Shown one piece after another: positions 41,926-51,923 of a stretch of DNA of 62,415 nt. Source of the DNA: Acidobacteriota bacterium (lineage in GTDB: Bacteria; Acidobacteriota; Blastocatellia; Chloracidobacteriales; JADJPF01); NCBI GenBank assembly GCA_016213785.1, contig JACQZQ010000030.1, forward strand, positions 1 to 62,415, in the 5' to 3' direction. Both the position numbers and the translations under genes were made by a program. Each line of letters begins with the position of its first letter. The stretch's first letter is position 1. The notes beneath the pieces are model-generated. The model was not told the DNA's origin. It made no database searches and saw only the letters and a program-made list of their open reading frames with translations.

Positions 41926-43848
41926 ATGTTCAAATTCAACAAATTAAACAAACATCTTTTTCTAATAACTCTCTCAGCTATTTTATTTGCTTGTCTAATA
42001 CCTGGTGTATTTGCTCAATCAGTTAGTAAAAAATCTAGTTCTCAAAATTTTGCTCCACCTGCTAGTAAAAAATCTAACCCTCAAGATAAAGTGCAGCTTC
42101 AAATAGTTAATGATAAACCTTGGTTGGTTACTGTTGTTCATCAAATAAATCTCTCTGAAATAGAAAAAGCCTTACAACAACGAGGAATTAAAATGAATAT
42201 TTCAGGAGATAGACTAATAAATTTTGTACCTGTTAATGTTACAACAGGTATAGTAATTGATAAACAAGGACATATTTTAACTAGGTTAGTAAATCTTAAT
42301 CCTGAAGCAGGAGAAAAAGGCATTGGGAATATTACTATTATGCTGCCTTCAGGAGAAGAACGCCAAGCTCGTTTTGTGGGCTTAGATGGGCCAAGTGGAT
42401 TTTGTCTATTAATGGTAGAAAATCTTAATATTGAGCCTGCTCGTCTAGCTAATCAAGTTTCCTTAGACTTTAATGCTCCTGTTACTTTACTAAATGTTGA
42501 ATTTGGCGATAAACCAAATACTAAGCAGAATTTAGATAGACTAGATCGCTTACGTCAATTTAGTCGTAAACTTTTATCACAAACTAGTAAAGTGGTTCAA
42601 TTTGCCAATATAGGTTTTTTTAGCATAAGTTTTAGTAATACTTTTTCTAAAGACTCCTCATTAAGTTTTGGTGTAGTACTTAATCAAAACAAAGAGATAA
42701 TAGGAATTCCTGAAAACTTTCAAAATAATGCAATGAAAGTCTTTAGTGCTTCAGAAGCACACCGTGCAGCAACACGAGTTATAGATCGTCAAGGAAATGT
42801 ACCTCGTGCTTGGCTAGGTATAAGTGGATCTGATGTTAGCAAACTCACTGAAGATAAGATTTTAGAACTTAAGTTAACTCGACATAATGGAGTTTACGTT
42901 AATAATGTGATTCCTAACAGTCCTGCTGAAGTTTTTGGATTACGTGAAAATGATGTGATTCTTACTCTTAATAATGAGTTTTTAGAGTCAGAAACTCAAT
43001 TATCTTCTTTTATAGCTCTACAACCAGCTGGAGAAGCTTTAGATATTGGAGTATGGCGTAGCAGTCAATTATATAATTACAGAGTAGTTTTAGGGGCTAG
43101 AGGTTATAATTCTCCTTTTGTTTTAGATAAAACAGAAGAACAAGCTCAAATATATTCAATGGAACAGGAATTAAAATCTGTAGAAAATTCTCTATATAAT
43201 TTTCGTAAAGAGTTTTCTAAGCTTAATAATCAACTAAACAATCAACCACCAGAGAATAATTCTGTAGAAAACAGTTCTGTAGAAAATAATTCTGTAGAAA
43301 ATAGTTCTTTAGAAAATACTATTGATAATATTAAAGCACTTGAAATTAAGCGCAAAAAAATACTTCTTAAACTAAAAGGCTTTCCTTATAACCTAGGAGA
43401 TTTTAATTCAGTAGAAAACTTTTTAGGGGTAAAGGTAGAAGATTTACCAGAGCCTCCACCTAATCCAGATCCAACTAAACCACAAAAATTTCCTCATGGA
43501 GTAAAAGTGATAGAAATTTTACCTAATTCACTAGCTGAGCGTACAGGGGTTAAAGTAGGTGATGTTTTAGTGCAAATTGCTACACTTGCAATAGATAACA
43601 AAGATTCTCTTAACGTCATATTGCCACTAGTTAAACGCTCAGCAGCGCTAGCACAAAATACTTTGATTGTCACTCGTGATAGCCAAAGGTTAGTTCTAGA
43701 AATGCCACTTCCAAGAAAATTACCTAAGATAACTTTTACAGATGATGGCTATATTCTAACGGAAGATATGAGAAAAAAATTAGAAGATGAAAAATTCAAC
43801 TTCCAATACAGTAATACAGCAGAGGAAGATAAACCTCAGAATAAATAA
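41926..43848 (+). CDS. HtrA/DegP-like PDZ protein with a degenerate protease domain
   Basis: A 640-residue exported protein: signal peptide (1-29), a trypsin-like domain (about 75-285), PDZ1 (about 287-395, AWLGISGSDVSKL and NVIPNSPAEVFGLRENDVIL), an Asn/Glu-rich repeat linker (about 430-470) and PDZ2 (about 515-600). In the protease domain TGIVIDKQGHILTRLVNL lacks the catalytic His expected in the NHV position, the Asp region reads GLDGPSGFCLL, and the GNSGGP Ser motif is replaced by LSFGVVLNQN. All three triad residues thus appear lost, which points to a chaperone or sensor. It is the third gene of the sigma/anti-sigma operon. Confidence 0.78.
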   Translation: MFKFNKLNKHLFLITLSAILFACLIPGVFAQSVSKKSSSQNFAPPASKKSNPQDKVQLQIVNDKPWLVTVVHQINLSEIEKALQQRGIKMNISGDRLINFVPVNVTTGIVIDKQGHILTRLVNLNPEAGEKGIGNITIMLPSGEERQARFVGLDGPSGFCLLMVENLNIEPARLANQVSLDFNAPVTLLNVEFGDKPNTKQNLDRLDRLRQFSRKLLSQTSKVVQFANIGFFSISFSNTFSKDSSLSFGVVLNQNKEIIGIPENFQNNAMKVFSASEAHRAATRVIDRQGNVPRAWLGISGSDVSKLTEDKILELKLTRHNGVYVNNVIPNSPAEVFGLRENDVILTLNNEFLESETQLSSFIALQPAGEALDIGVWRSSQLYNYRVVLGARGYNSPFVLDKTEEQAQIYSMEQELKSVENSLYNFRKEFSKLNNQLNNQPPENNSVENSSVENNSVENSSLENTIDNIKALEIKRKKILLKLKGFPYNLGDFNSVENFLGVKVEDLPEPPPNPDPTKPQKFPHGVKVIEILPNSLAERTGVKVGDVLVQIATLAIDNKDSLNVILPLVKRSAALAQNTLIVTRDSQRLVLEMPLPRKLPKITFTDDGYILTEDMRKKLEDEKFNFQYSNTAEEDKPQNK

Positions 43849-43860
43849 TTGATCAAGTCC

Positions 43861-43908
43861 AAAAATTAAAAGCAGGATTAGATTTAACTAATCCTGCTTT
43901 TAATTTTT
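43861..43908. terminator. Very strong bidirectional terminator
   Basis: A 21-bp perfect stem from AAAAATTAAAAGCAGGATTA to its complement ending TTTTAATTTTT, with a 6-base loop (43882-43887). It serves the HtrA-like gene (plus) and the ABC permease gene (minus). Confidence 0.92.
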
Positions 43909-43921
43909 TATTTTTAGCTTC

Positions 43922-45433
43922 TTAGGCTTTATCGCGTAACATTTCTTCGCGAGTTCGTCGCCACTTCCAATACATAAAACCAATAGAGAGTAGAGCAAAG
44001 GCTATTTCAATAATAAGACCATAGGCCATTGTGCTTGAAATTCCAATATTGTCATCTATTAAAACACCTGCAAAAAGAATAGGGTTAAAAAACCCTGGAA
44101 TGCTATATGGGCCAAATATGCCTGAAGCAATACCTGCAACAATTATAAGCATTATCCAAAGAACTGCCCCTGCACGATTAGCCACCTTAAAGCGAAACAT
44201 TGCACAAAATTGGATAAAACTTGCTGCTGAAACCATAGTTACAGCAAACCCAAGCAAAATAGCTAGGAGCGTAGGAATAGGAAAATGATAAGTTAAAGAT
44301 TCACCTGAAAATCTTAAGTAAATGCTTACCCATAAAACCATTGCTCCAATCAAAGCTATTGCAACAGCAATTGGATAGTTAAAAACAGAGTTTTTAATCT
44401 CTGTTCGTTTTAACATAGAAACAGCATCATCTCCGCCACTCCACCACTCTTGTAATTGGTTACGTGAAATAGCTGAAATTCCTGCCAAGGCTGTTAAAAA
44501 TACCCAATTAATTACTAAATAAGCCAATATTAAAAAACTAGATTGTTCGCTTTGATAAGTATTTTGCTCAGAATAAAGGTTTTGTTCCCAAACAGTTTTT
44601 GCTCCCCAAAACCAGCCTACTAGCAAAACTTCTAGTGTAATAAAAAAGTACCAAATTGTTCTTGGAGAAAGTAAAACAAGTTGCATATCCTTAAATGCTC
44701 TTACTGCACCAACATAAGCCCAAAAACCAACAAAGGCCATAACTAAAAGAGCAAAGGAAAGATTAAAAATTGGCAGTCCAAAAAAATATGTGGTTTCTTC
44801 TTGAAATTCCCAATTTCTACGCCAAAAAATATTAAAGAAAATAATCATAAAGAAAACAGCTAAGCCACCAATACTATAGCTTAAGCCTGCAAGATTGCGC
44901 CCTACATTTTCATTAGCATTAACTGCTGAGGTAGAGAAAAAAAGACTTACTGCCTGCCAGCTTAGCGCACCTATAAATAAAACCAAATAAGCACCTATCA
45001 TACTACCTATTGAAACTTTGGCTAATAGTCCACTGACAAAGGCAAAAGGCATTAATAATGCAGCTAAAATATAACAAATCGCTGTTGAACCAAACATTTT
45101 CCCCAGTAAAACTTCATGAGGAGAAAGTAATGTCATTTGTTGAAAAATAAGTGTATTACGTAATCTTTCTTGAATCATATTGCCACCTAACATACTAGGG
45201 GCCATTGCAACTAATAGAATCACTTGAGCAAAAAATAATAGATTAAAGCTAGCCGTTCCAAAGGCACCAATTCTATCATAATCAGACGGAGAATATTGCG
45301 TAGGAGATGTAGCTGACCAAATTAATAATTCACTAATCAAAATTAGCCCTACGGTTAACCCACAAGTAAATGCTAGACGACGAGGGGTTAACTGAACTCT
45401 TACATTACGTAAAAACTCTGCATTATTAAACAT
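43922..45433 (-). CDS. ABC transporter permease (ABC-2-like)
   Basis: A 503-residue integral membrane protein with about twelve hydrophobic segments. The N-terminus is cytosolic with TPRRLAFTCGLTVG, and an early loop reads IQERLRNTLIFQQMTLLSPH, resembling the coupling region of ABC-2 exporters (ERERGTLE...SP). The gene for its ATPase lies 48 bases upstream on the same strand. It probably exports a lipid, peptide or toxin; the substrate is not evident. Confidence 0.82.
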   Translation of the reverse strand: MFNNAEFLRNVRVQLTPRRLAFTCGLTVGLILISELLIWSATSPTQYSPSDYDRIGAFGTASFNLLFFAQVILLVAMAPSMLGGNMIQERLRNTLIFQQMTLLSPHEVLLGKMFGSTAICYILAALLMPFAFVSGLLAKVSIGSMIGAYLVLFIGALSWQAVSLFFSTSAVNANENVGRNLAGLSYSIGGLAVFFMIIFFNIFWRRNWEFQEETTYFFGLPIFNLSFALLVMAFVGFWAYVGAVRAFKDMQLVLLSPRTIWYFFITLEVLLVGWFWGAKTVWEQNLYSEQNTYQSEQSSFLILAYLVINWVFLTALAGISAISRNQLQEWWSGGDDAVSMLKRTEIKNSVFNYPIAVAIALIGAMVLWVSIYLRFSGESLTYHFPIPTLLAILLGFAVTMVSAASFIQFCAMFRFKVANRAGAVLWIMLIIVAGIASGIFGPYSIPGFFNPILFAGVLIDDNIGISSTMAYGLIIEIAFALLSIGFMYWKWRRTREEMLRDKA

Positions 45434-45481
45434 ATCTACCTCGCTAAACTTAGGCTATATGCCTTTAATTAAAGTGTTTAT

Positions 45482-46417
45482 TTAAGATGTTCGATGGCTA
45501 CTTACGGCCATAAAGACATCTTCTACAGTTAATTGCTTTTCATAAAAAGATATAATACCACTATGATTTAATACTATTTGGCGGTGTAGCTCGACTAATT
45601 GTGTTCGGCTACCTAAAAAAGTAAAGTTTATTTTGTAGTTTGAAAGAGAAATATTTTGAATTTCAGGAATTTGTCTTAAAGTAGCGGCAAGATTGTCAAA
45701 AACTAGTAAGTCTTCCATCATTTCAATACAAACTAAAATACCAGTAGAAATTTTTTCTACTATTTCATTAATTCTTCCTGAACGTACCAAACGCCCCTGC
45801 TCCATAATTGCAACAGAAGTACAAAAATCTGCAAGTTCGCTTAAAATATGTGAGCTAACAACAATAGTCTGTCCCATTGAGCCTAACATTTTAATTAATT
45901 CACAAAGCTCTTTTCTAGCTAAAGGATCTAGTCCTGAGGCAGGCTCATCAAAGAGTAAGACCTTAGGATGGCCTAGTAGGGTTTTAGCTACTAAAACTCT
46001 TTGTCTCATACCTCGCGAAAGCGTTCCAACCAAAGCATTACGTTTGGAAACAAGTCTTGTTAGGTCTAAAACCTTTTCAATGCGGCTAGAAATAGATTGT
46101 CTTTCTACTTTTTGTGCATTAGCAAAATAATCTAAGAATTGCCAAACGGTTAATTCATCATAAAGTCCAAAATTATCAGGTAAATAGCCAACAAATGAGT
46201 GGAGTTTTTTAGGTTCTGCTCCAACTTCTTCTCCTGCTATTTCAATCCGCCCACTAGTAGGAAGTAGTAAACCAGCTAGCATTTTTAGGACTGTTGTTTT
46301 ACCTGCTCCATTAGGCCCTATTAAACCACAAATTTCTCCAGCACCAATAAATAAATCTACATTTTTAACCGCAGGGATTGTTTCGTAATATTTTGTTAAA
46401 GCAAAAGTTGATATCAT
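45482..46417 (-). CDS. ABC transporter ATP-binding protein
   Basis: A 311-residue NBD: Walker A GPNGAGKTTVLKML (about residue 37), Q-loop LPDNFGLYDEL, signature LSRGMRQRVLVAKTL, Walker B VLLFDEPASGLDP, and the H-loop in VVSSHILSEL. A C-terminal ACT-like extension (230-311) is common in CcmA/DrrA-type exporters. It forms an exporter with the downstream 12-helix permease. Confidence 0.93.
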   Translation of the reverse strand: MISTFALTKYYETIPAVKNVDLFIGAGEICGLIGPNGAGKTTVLKMLAGLLLPTSGRIEIAGEEVGAEPKKLHSFVGYLPDNFGLYDELTVWQFLDYFANAQKVERQSISSRIEKVLDLTRLVSKRNALVGTLSRGMRQRVLVAKTLLGHPKVLLFDEPASGLDPLARKELCELIKMLGSMGQTIVVSSHILSELADFCTSVAIMEQGRLVRSGRINEIVEKISTGILVCIEMMEDLLVFDNLAATLRQIPEIQNISLSNYKINFTFLGSRTQLVELHRQIVLNHSGIISFYEKQLTVEDVFMAVSSHRTS

Positions 46418-46691
46418 GAAAAAATAACCTTTCTAAAAGATTAATAATACTATGAAAGTTTGATTAGAACCCCATAAAAAATTAATAGGTTAGAAATATT
46501 TTATTGTGTTTTTAATACTAATTTTGGGTAGGGAAAATTATTCTTTGAGTAGGTTATATATTACGTTATTTTGAGTAGAAATAAATAAAACTAGATTAGA
46601 TAGATTTATTTTAAACAGGTTTATAAATATCTTCTTGAGATTTCAGAAAATATCTATAAACTTGTTTATTTAGTTATAGTTAGAGAGATCA

Positions 46692-47759
46692 TTATGCGCG
46701 TTTTAGGCTACGTGCTGGTTTTTCTTCAGCAATAATTAATTCCTTTTCTACCACAGAGATATCTTGTTGAGATTTTAATTTTTCAATACGTACTGTCATA
46801 CGTCGGTCTAAATCTAGGATTTGTTCCGTTGTTAAATGATAAATATTAGGTTGGTTATGATAAACCCGTGCGGCAGTAATAACATCAGCTTGTTTAAAGC
46901 CATGTTTTACTGCCTTCTCTATCAGATCTTTAATGGTTATTGTTGGTGCGACTACTGAGAGGGACACGGGTTTTTCGTCTAAAGTTATTGGAACTGTTAT
47001 AGGTTTTGGGCTATCCATTGGTAGGTCTGGGCCGCTTTCCCTTCTCATATGGTCTAGAAAGTCCTTAAAAGTAACATTTCCTACCATTTCAAAACCTACT
47101 TCAAAAACAGATGAATTGCTTTTTATTACTTGAAAAACTCTAACTATCTCACCATCACGTTCTTGTAGAGAAACTTCCACCATAATATCTACAAAATATT
47201 CCAGTCCGCTAGCAGTCATAGGTAGGACTCTACCCACTTCATTATCTTCTTTTGCTTCTTTGCCTTTAGCAGGAATTTGATCAATTATTACCACAGATTT
47301 ACCGCTTTCAATACAAAGTTTTCTTAAAACTCCTTGAAGGATCATTTGATCAGCAGCTAATTCCTCAGCCGTTGGTTGGGCAAGAGGATCGCTTGTTCTT
47401 TCCCTAACAGCCGCAACCATTTCACTATGTTTTGCACTAAAGTACGAAGCCCAAGAATCTAAGGCAAAACAACCATAGTTTTGCTCTCTACCTTCCCCAT
47501 TTAATGCCCAATCAATAAATTCAGGGAGTTCATCAGGTTGTTCTATTTCTAAACCATCAAATTGATATCCAACACCCTTAAGTAATCTTGACTTACGCTC
47601 TACATCAAAAATACAAAGTCTACCAAGTTGAGCATCTGACATACTACGAACAAAATGACTTTTTCCAACTCCTGCACCACCTCTAATAGCCATTACTAGG
47701 CGTTGTTGACGTGGGCGACGACTAAGAGGATTAATTTTTGGTTTTTGTACTATTGCCAT
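46692..47759 (-). CDS. P-loop ATPase, AAA_24/RecA-like (phage-type)
   Basis: A 355-residue protein with Walker A AIRGGAGVGKSHFVRSM (about residues 24-40), then LCIFDVERKSRLL, CFALDSWASYFSAKH as a Walker B-like strand, and VVIIDQIPAKGKE. This resembles AAA_24/Sak4-type RecA-like ATPases common in phages. The C-terminal 100 residues (IKDLIEKAVKHGFKQADVI) look like a small helical domain. It is isolated, with non-coding flanks of about 270-290 bases, and may be a phage remnant or a stand-alone DNA-binding ATPase. No integrase or capsid gene is close. Confidence 0.7.
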   Translation of the reverse strand: MAIVQKPKINPLSRRPRQQRLVMAIRGGAGVGKSHFVRSMSDAQLGRLCIFDVERKSRLLKGVGYQFDGLEIEQPDELPEFIDWALNGEGREQNYGCFALDSWASYFSAKHSEMVAAVRERTSDPLAQPTAEELAADQMILQGVLRKLCIESGKSVVIIDQIPAKGKEAKEDNEVGRVLPMTASGLEYFVDIMVEVSLQERDGEIVRVFQVIKSNSSVFEVGFEMVGNVTFKDFLDHMRRESGPDLPMDSPKPITVPITLDEKPVSLSVVAPTITIKDLIEKAVKHGFKQADVITAARVYHNQPNIYHLTTEQILDLDRRMTVRIEKLKSQQDISVVEKELIIAEEKPARSLKRA

Positions 47760-47917
47760 TTCTATCTCCTATATTTTATTAAGTTTCCAAAATTTTTAGT
47801 AATTATTAGTAATGAAAGAGGTTAGCTAATAAGTTTTCATTTTTTCTATTAACTTATATTTGAAAATTTTTTGCTTTTATTACATTTTTAATTTCTACCA
47901 TATTTTACAGAAACTAT

Positions 47918-47985
47918 AAGCGAAACTTCAAGCGAAAATTTCACTTTTTAGTAAATTTTAAGCGAAAATTTATTTTTAAGTGAAA
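47918..47985. repeat. AAGYGAAA repeat boxes upstream of the ATPase gene
   Basis: Four direct copies of AAGYGAAA (near 47918, 47930, 47960 and 47978) and one inverted copy TTTCACTT (about 47939-47946), spaced irregularly over 70 bases. They lie about 160-230 bases upstream of the ATPase start on the minus strand. They could be an operator or iteron-like binding array. The rest of 47760-48050 shows nothing else. Confidence 0.6.
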
Positions 47986-48050
47986 TACTAAAATGTAGGG
48001 GAGGAGAAAAAAGCAGATTACAAGTAATTTAGCGTAGTCTATTTATAAAG

Positions 48051-48887
48051 TTAAACTCCTGCCTTATCCCAAAGTTTAACTGTATCTTTAATTAGATCTG
48101 CAATAGCTTTAGTAACACGCTCAAAATAGATTTGTGCTTTTTTCTCATCAAAATCAGGGTAGCCTTGATTTGGCTGATAAAGACCAATAGATGTAGGAAA
48201 AGGAGTAGCAGCCCAAGTCCCAGGACTAGGATAAGGGATTGCCATATCTTTTGAGTAGCGTTCTGGATGAACTAGACTAGGATCAATAGCTTGCATAAAA
48301 GCAGTTTCGTTAAGACCTGCATGGCCTCCATCTTGACCAAAAACTTCTTTTGTAATGCTACTAGTAAAAGACCACCAGTTTATTACTAAAGTTCTAGTCC
48401 CACGATGACGATTAGTAACTTCTGCGGCAATAGCTTGAAGAGCAGATGTTTGAGGGCCTCCATGACCATTCATAATAATTATGTTCTTAAACCCATTAGC
48501 TACTAAACCTTCTAAAATTTCTTTTATAAAAGCTCTATAAACACTATCTGAAATCTCAAAAGCCCCTGGATAGTTAGACATACTACCAGTCATTCCATAG
48601 GGTAGAGTAGGTGCAATAAGAGAGTTAATTTCTACGGCTATTTTACGGGCAATAGCTTCAGGAGCAATATTATCAGCCCCATTAGCGGTAACTCCATGCG
48701 GTTCTAAAGTACCTGTAGGTAAAATCACGGTATTAATTTTAGCTGGTACAACTTCCTTAAATTCTAACCAATTAATACGATTCATTTCCCGAGTAGAAAC
48801 TATATCTGATTTTGTTTGGCTAAAAATGGGGTTAACAAAAATAAAGAAAAATAAACAAGTTAAAAGAAGTTTTACTAATTTAATCAT
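48051..48887 (-). CDS. Creatininase family amidohydrolase, exported
   Basis: A 278-residue protein with a signal peptide (1-23). The mature part has creatininase motifs: LPTGTLEPHGVTANGADN (metal-binding Glu, His, Asp), a PTLPYGMTG segment, IIMNGHGGPQTSA, and DGGHAGLNETAFM. Family members hydrolyse cyclic or linear amides with two metals; substrates include creatinine and formamide-type intermediates of cofactor synthesis. The signal peptide makes a periplasmic role likely. The neighbouring hydrolase gene on the same strand is unrelated. Confidence 0.9.
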   Translation of the reverse strand: MIKLVKLLLTCLFFFIFVNPIFSQTKSDIVSTREMNRINWLEFKEVVPAKINTVILPTGTLEPHGVTANGADNIAPEAIARKIAVEINSLIAPTLPYGMTGSMSNYPGAFEISDSVYRAFIKEILEGLVANGFKNIIIMNGHGGPQTSALQAIAAEVTNRHRGTRTLVINWWSFTSSITKEVFGQDGGHAGLNETAFMQAIDPSLVHPERYSKDMAIPYPSPGTWAATPFPTSIGLYQPNQGYPDFDEKKAQIYFERVTKAIADLIKDTVKLWDKAGV

Positions 48888-49005
48888 TAATTATCCTCAC
48901 TTAAGAAATATTTTAGGAGTGATTAAAATGTTTTTGGAAAAAATTTCTCCAAAAACATTTTATTTTAAGCTAGAAAGACACCTTCTGTATTCTCAATTAA
49001 GCTTT

Positions 49006-50904
49006 TTAGGGCACTACATTTAGTTTTACCTGAGAAGCAAACTCATTAGAATGATAGAGTCGTTGAGTAGCTTTTTGGAAATCTGATTCTTGAGCATTAT
49101 AAATATCAACAAATTTTTGAGGATTACGATCAGTTAAAGGAAACCAACTACTTTGCACTTGAACCATTATTCTATGGCCTTTAAGAAATGCATGGTTAAC
49201 ATCTGGCATAGTAAATTCTATCTTTGTAACTTTACCTGGTGTCATTGGTTTTGGTTGAGAAAAACTCTCACGGAATTTTCCTCTCATTGGCTCGCCTCTA
49301 ACCAGCATTTGAAAGCCTCCCATTGGTAGAGTAGCATCACTAGGAGAAATATCTGTTCTATCATCTGGGTAGACATCAATAAGTTTTACTATCCAATCTG
49401 AGTCTGTCCCAGTAGTTGAAACATACATAGTTACAGTAATTGGGCCAACAACTCTCATATCGCTATTAAGCTTATCACTTTGATAAACCAACACATCAGA
49501 ACGACGGCTAGCAAACCGCTGATCCTCTCCCATATAATCTCTGGTCATACCTATTGATGTTCCGCTAATGAATGGCACAGGTTTATCTGGATCGCTTATA
49601 TACTCATCAAAAGATTCTTTGGTTTCTGTTGGAGGATCAAAAGAGAGTTTTCCATTAGATTGTATATATATTGATTTTTCTATTATATTCTTTGGCGGCC
49701 AATGCTCATAAGTCTTCCAGCTATTAGAGCCTGTTTCAAAAACATAAGCTTCAGGTAAATTAGGCTCACCCTTGTCTTTTAAGTAGAAATTAAAAAAAGG
49801 TAGCTCAATCTTTTCTCGATAAAAAAGGGATGTTTTTGTTGCAAAACTAAGATGCTTTAGAGTGTCGCCATCAGAGCGTGCCCAACCTCCATGAAACCAT
49901 GGCCCCATTACAATTATGTTATTTATGCCAGGATTCTTTTGCTCAATGGACTTATAGGTTTGCAATGCTCCATAAAGATTCTCAGCATCAAACCAACCTC
50001 CTACTGTCATTACTGCACATTTAATATTATTTAAGTTTGTTAACAAGTTACGTGACTGCCAGTATTCATCATAACTTCCATGCTTCATTATATCATTCCA
50101 AAACTCAACTTGATTCTTTAAGTACATCTCATTAGCATTTTTAAGTGAGCCTAGCTCAAGAAAAAACTTGTAACCATCAGGTGTACCATGTTCAAAACGC
50201 TTTGGTGATTGGGTTGTTGGAGATGGTCTAGGTAAACCAAAAGAAGAAAAGAAATTAAATGCATGAGGTAGGAAGAAAACCCCATTATGGTGAAAATCGT
50301 CTCCTTTAAACCAATCACCAATAGGTGCTTGAGGAGAAACAGCTTTTAATGCAGGGTGGGAGTCAATACTTCCTGCCGATGTATAAAAACCTGGGTATGA
50401 AATTCCCCACATTCCCACTCTACCATTATTATTAGGAATATTTTTTATCAGCCATTCTATAGTGTCATAGGTGTCAGTACTTTCATCTATTATATTTGAT
50501 GAGCCTTTTTTCTGTTGATGAGGTCTCATATTAACAAACTCACCTTCAGACATATATTTACCTCGTACATCCTGATAAACAAAGATATAGCCTTCTTTAG
50601 CAAACTCAATACTTGGCCCTAGATTTGTCTTAAAAGCCTCTAAACCATATGGATCAACACTATAAGGAGTACGATTAAGCATTATAGGATATTTTTTTGA
50701 ATTATCTTTAGGTAAATAAATAGAAGTAAATAGCTTATTTCCATCTCTCATAGAGATAGTAATTTCCATTTTTGTATAATTTGCACTAATATCAAAATTA
50801 TTTTGTGTTTGATTACTTTGAGCTTGTGGTATTTGTACTGAGCCAAACACAAAAATAAGCAAGATTGATAAAACAGCTATATGGAACAGTTTATATAGTT
50901 TCAT
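49006..50904 (-). CDS. CocE/NonD-type alpha/beta hydrolase (X-Pro dipeptidyl-peptidase family), exported
   Basis: A 632-residue protein with a signal peptide (1-31). The alpha/beta hydrolase domain (about 45-370) has YQDVRGKYMSEGEF, the nucleophile elbow MWGISYPGFY (Ser), MTVGGWFDAENLYG (Asp) and GPWFHGGW (His). A C-terminal jelly-roll domain (about 400-630, with VVGPITVTMYVSTTGTDSDW) is typical of CocE, PepX and glutaryl-acylases. It probably hydrolyses an ester or peptide in the periplasm. Confidence 0.93.
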   Translation of the reverse strand: MKLYKLFHIAVLSILLIFVFGSVQIPQAQSNQTQNNFDISANYTKMEITISMRDGNKLFTSIYLPKDNSKKYPIMLNRTPYSVDPYGLEAFKTNLGPSIEFAKEGYIFVYQDVRGKYMSEGEFVNMRPHQQKKGSSNIIDESTDTYDTIEWLIKNIPNNNGRVGMWGISYPGFYTSAGSIDSHPALKAVSPQAPIGDWFKGDDFHHNGVFFLPHAFNFFSSFGLPRPSPTTQSPKRFEHGTPDGYKFFLELGSLKNANEMYLKNQVEFWNDIMKHGSYDEYWQSRNLLTNLNNIKCAVMTVGGWFDAENLYGALQTYKSIEQKNPGINNIIVMGPWFHGGWARSDGDTLKHLSFATKTSLFYREKIELPFFNFYLKDKGEPNLPEAYVFETGSNSWKTYEHWPPKNIIEKSIYIQSNGKLSFDPPTETKESFDEYISDPDKPVPFISGTSIGMTRDYMGEDQRFASRRSDVLVYQSDKLNSDMRVVGPITVTMYVSTTGTDSDWIVKLIDVYPDDRTDISPSDATLPMGGFQMLVRGEPMRGKFRESFSQPKPMTPGKVTKIEFTMPDVNHAFLKGHRIMVQVQSSWFPLTDRNPQKFVDIYNAQESDFQKATQRLYHSNEFASQVKLNVVP

Positions 50905-51111
50905 AAGATTTTTCCTTATACTATTTTGTTAACGTTGGTTTAAGAAAACATGCTTTTAGCCCAATAATAGATAAAGAAAGCACTAAAGAAAACTTGAGTT
51001 GGAATTACTTGAGCTTTATCATTAAAGAGCAACCATTGATAAAATTATGTAAACACTAAAGTAAAAAACTTTAGCGAGAAATTTTAAGGAAATAATAAAT
51101 TTAGGAGCAAA

Positions 51112-51477
51112 ATGTTACTTGGATTACGAACTATTGTTTATTATGTTACAGATATAGAAGAAGCAAAAAATTGGTATACTAAAGTATTAGGCATTAAACC
51201 TTATTATGATACACCTTATTATGTAGGTTATAATGTAGGGGGTTATGAGTTAGGGTTACATCCTGGTAAAGGGGGAAGTAGCGAAAAAGAAACAGGTTCA
51301 GTTGCTTATTGGGGTGTTTCTAATATTGAAATAGCTTTTAAGCACTTAATTTTAATGGGAGCAACACCACATAGCGAAATCCAAGATGTGGGAGAAAATA
51401 TTCAAGTTGCAGCAGTACTTGATCCTTTTGGAAATATTTTAGGAATAATTGAAAACCCTAATTTTTCTTTATCATAA
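51112..51477 (+). CDS. Glyoxalase/VOC-family protein
   Basis: A 121-residue VOC domain: LRTIVYYVTDIEEAKNWYTK at the start, a beta-strand block with GGYELGLHPG, and DPFGNILGIIENP at the end, the typical paired beta-alpha-beta-beta-beta units. Metal ligands could be the His of LHPG and a Glu near the C-terminus. The ribosome site is AGGAG. Family roles include metal-dependent isomerases, dioxygenases and drug-binding proteins; the specific one cannot be told. Confidence 0.88.
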   Translation: MLLGLRTIVYYVTDIEEAKNWYTKVLGIKPYYDTPYYVGYNVGGYELGLHPGKGGSSEKETGSVAYWGVSNIEIAFKHLILMGATPHSEIQDVGENIQVAAVLDPFGNILGIIENPNFSLS

Positions 51478-51573
51478 ATAAAATTTACTTATATTGGAGG
51501 CTTTAGAGTTAAAGCTCTTAAGACCTCCTAAAGATTTCCAAGAGACTTCCAAAACAAATAGAATCATTTTGTA

Positions 51574-51777
51574 TTATTTTGTGTCATCAGAGTTGGCTTT
51601 ACCTAAAAAAGCGCGTTGTTGAAAATTAATAATCAAAACAACCTCACCATTTTCCCACTGATAGTAAATATCACCTGATCCAAGGCGAATTAAAGTGCCT
51701 TCAATGTCAACATCAGCAGCCTTTTGAGCTTCTTTCCACTGTTCATCTGTTAGTCGAATTACTAGGTCATTATTCAT
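51574..51777 (-). CDS. Small hypothetical protein
   Basis: A 67-residue soluble protein (start MNNDLVIRLTDEQWKEAQKA) with an AGG-containing ribosome site. The pattern of an amphipathic helix followed by strands (GDIYYQWENGEVVLII) suggests a compact fold. There is no recognised family. It stands between the VOC gene and a divergent response-regulator gene. Confidence 0.6.
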   Translation of the reverse strand: MNNDLVIRLTDEQWKEAQKAADVDIEGTLIRLGSGDIYYQWENGEVVLIINFQQRAFLGKANSDDTK

Positions 51778-51923
51778 GTTATACCTAACCCTTAAAATTA
51801 TAGGATTATTTTCTCTAAATGACTACCCCTTAAAATTATTTTCCCATATTATATAAAATTCGCTACCAAGAACACGATAAGAAAATCTTGTGTTCATACT
51901 TCAAGACTAGTTTGAGAAATTTT

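Noticed and set aside
45693-46130. A 145-codon plus-strand frame opposite the ABC ATPase gene
   Set aside because: It overlaps the Walker B and signature region of a clearly coding ABC ATPase and shows no family motif.
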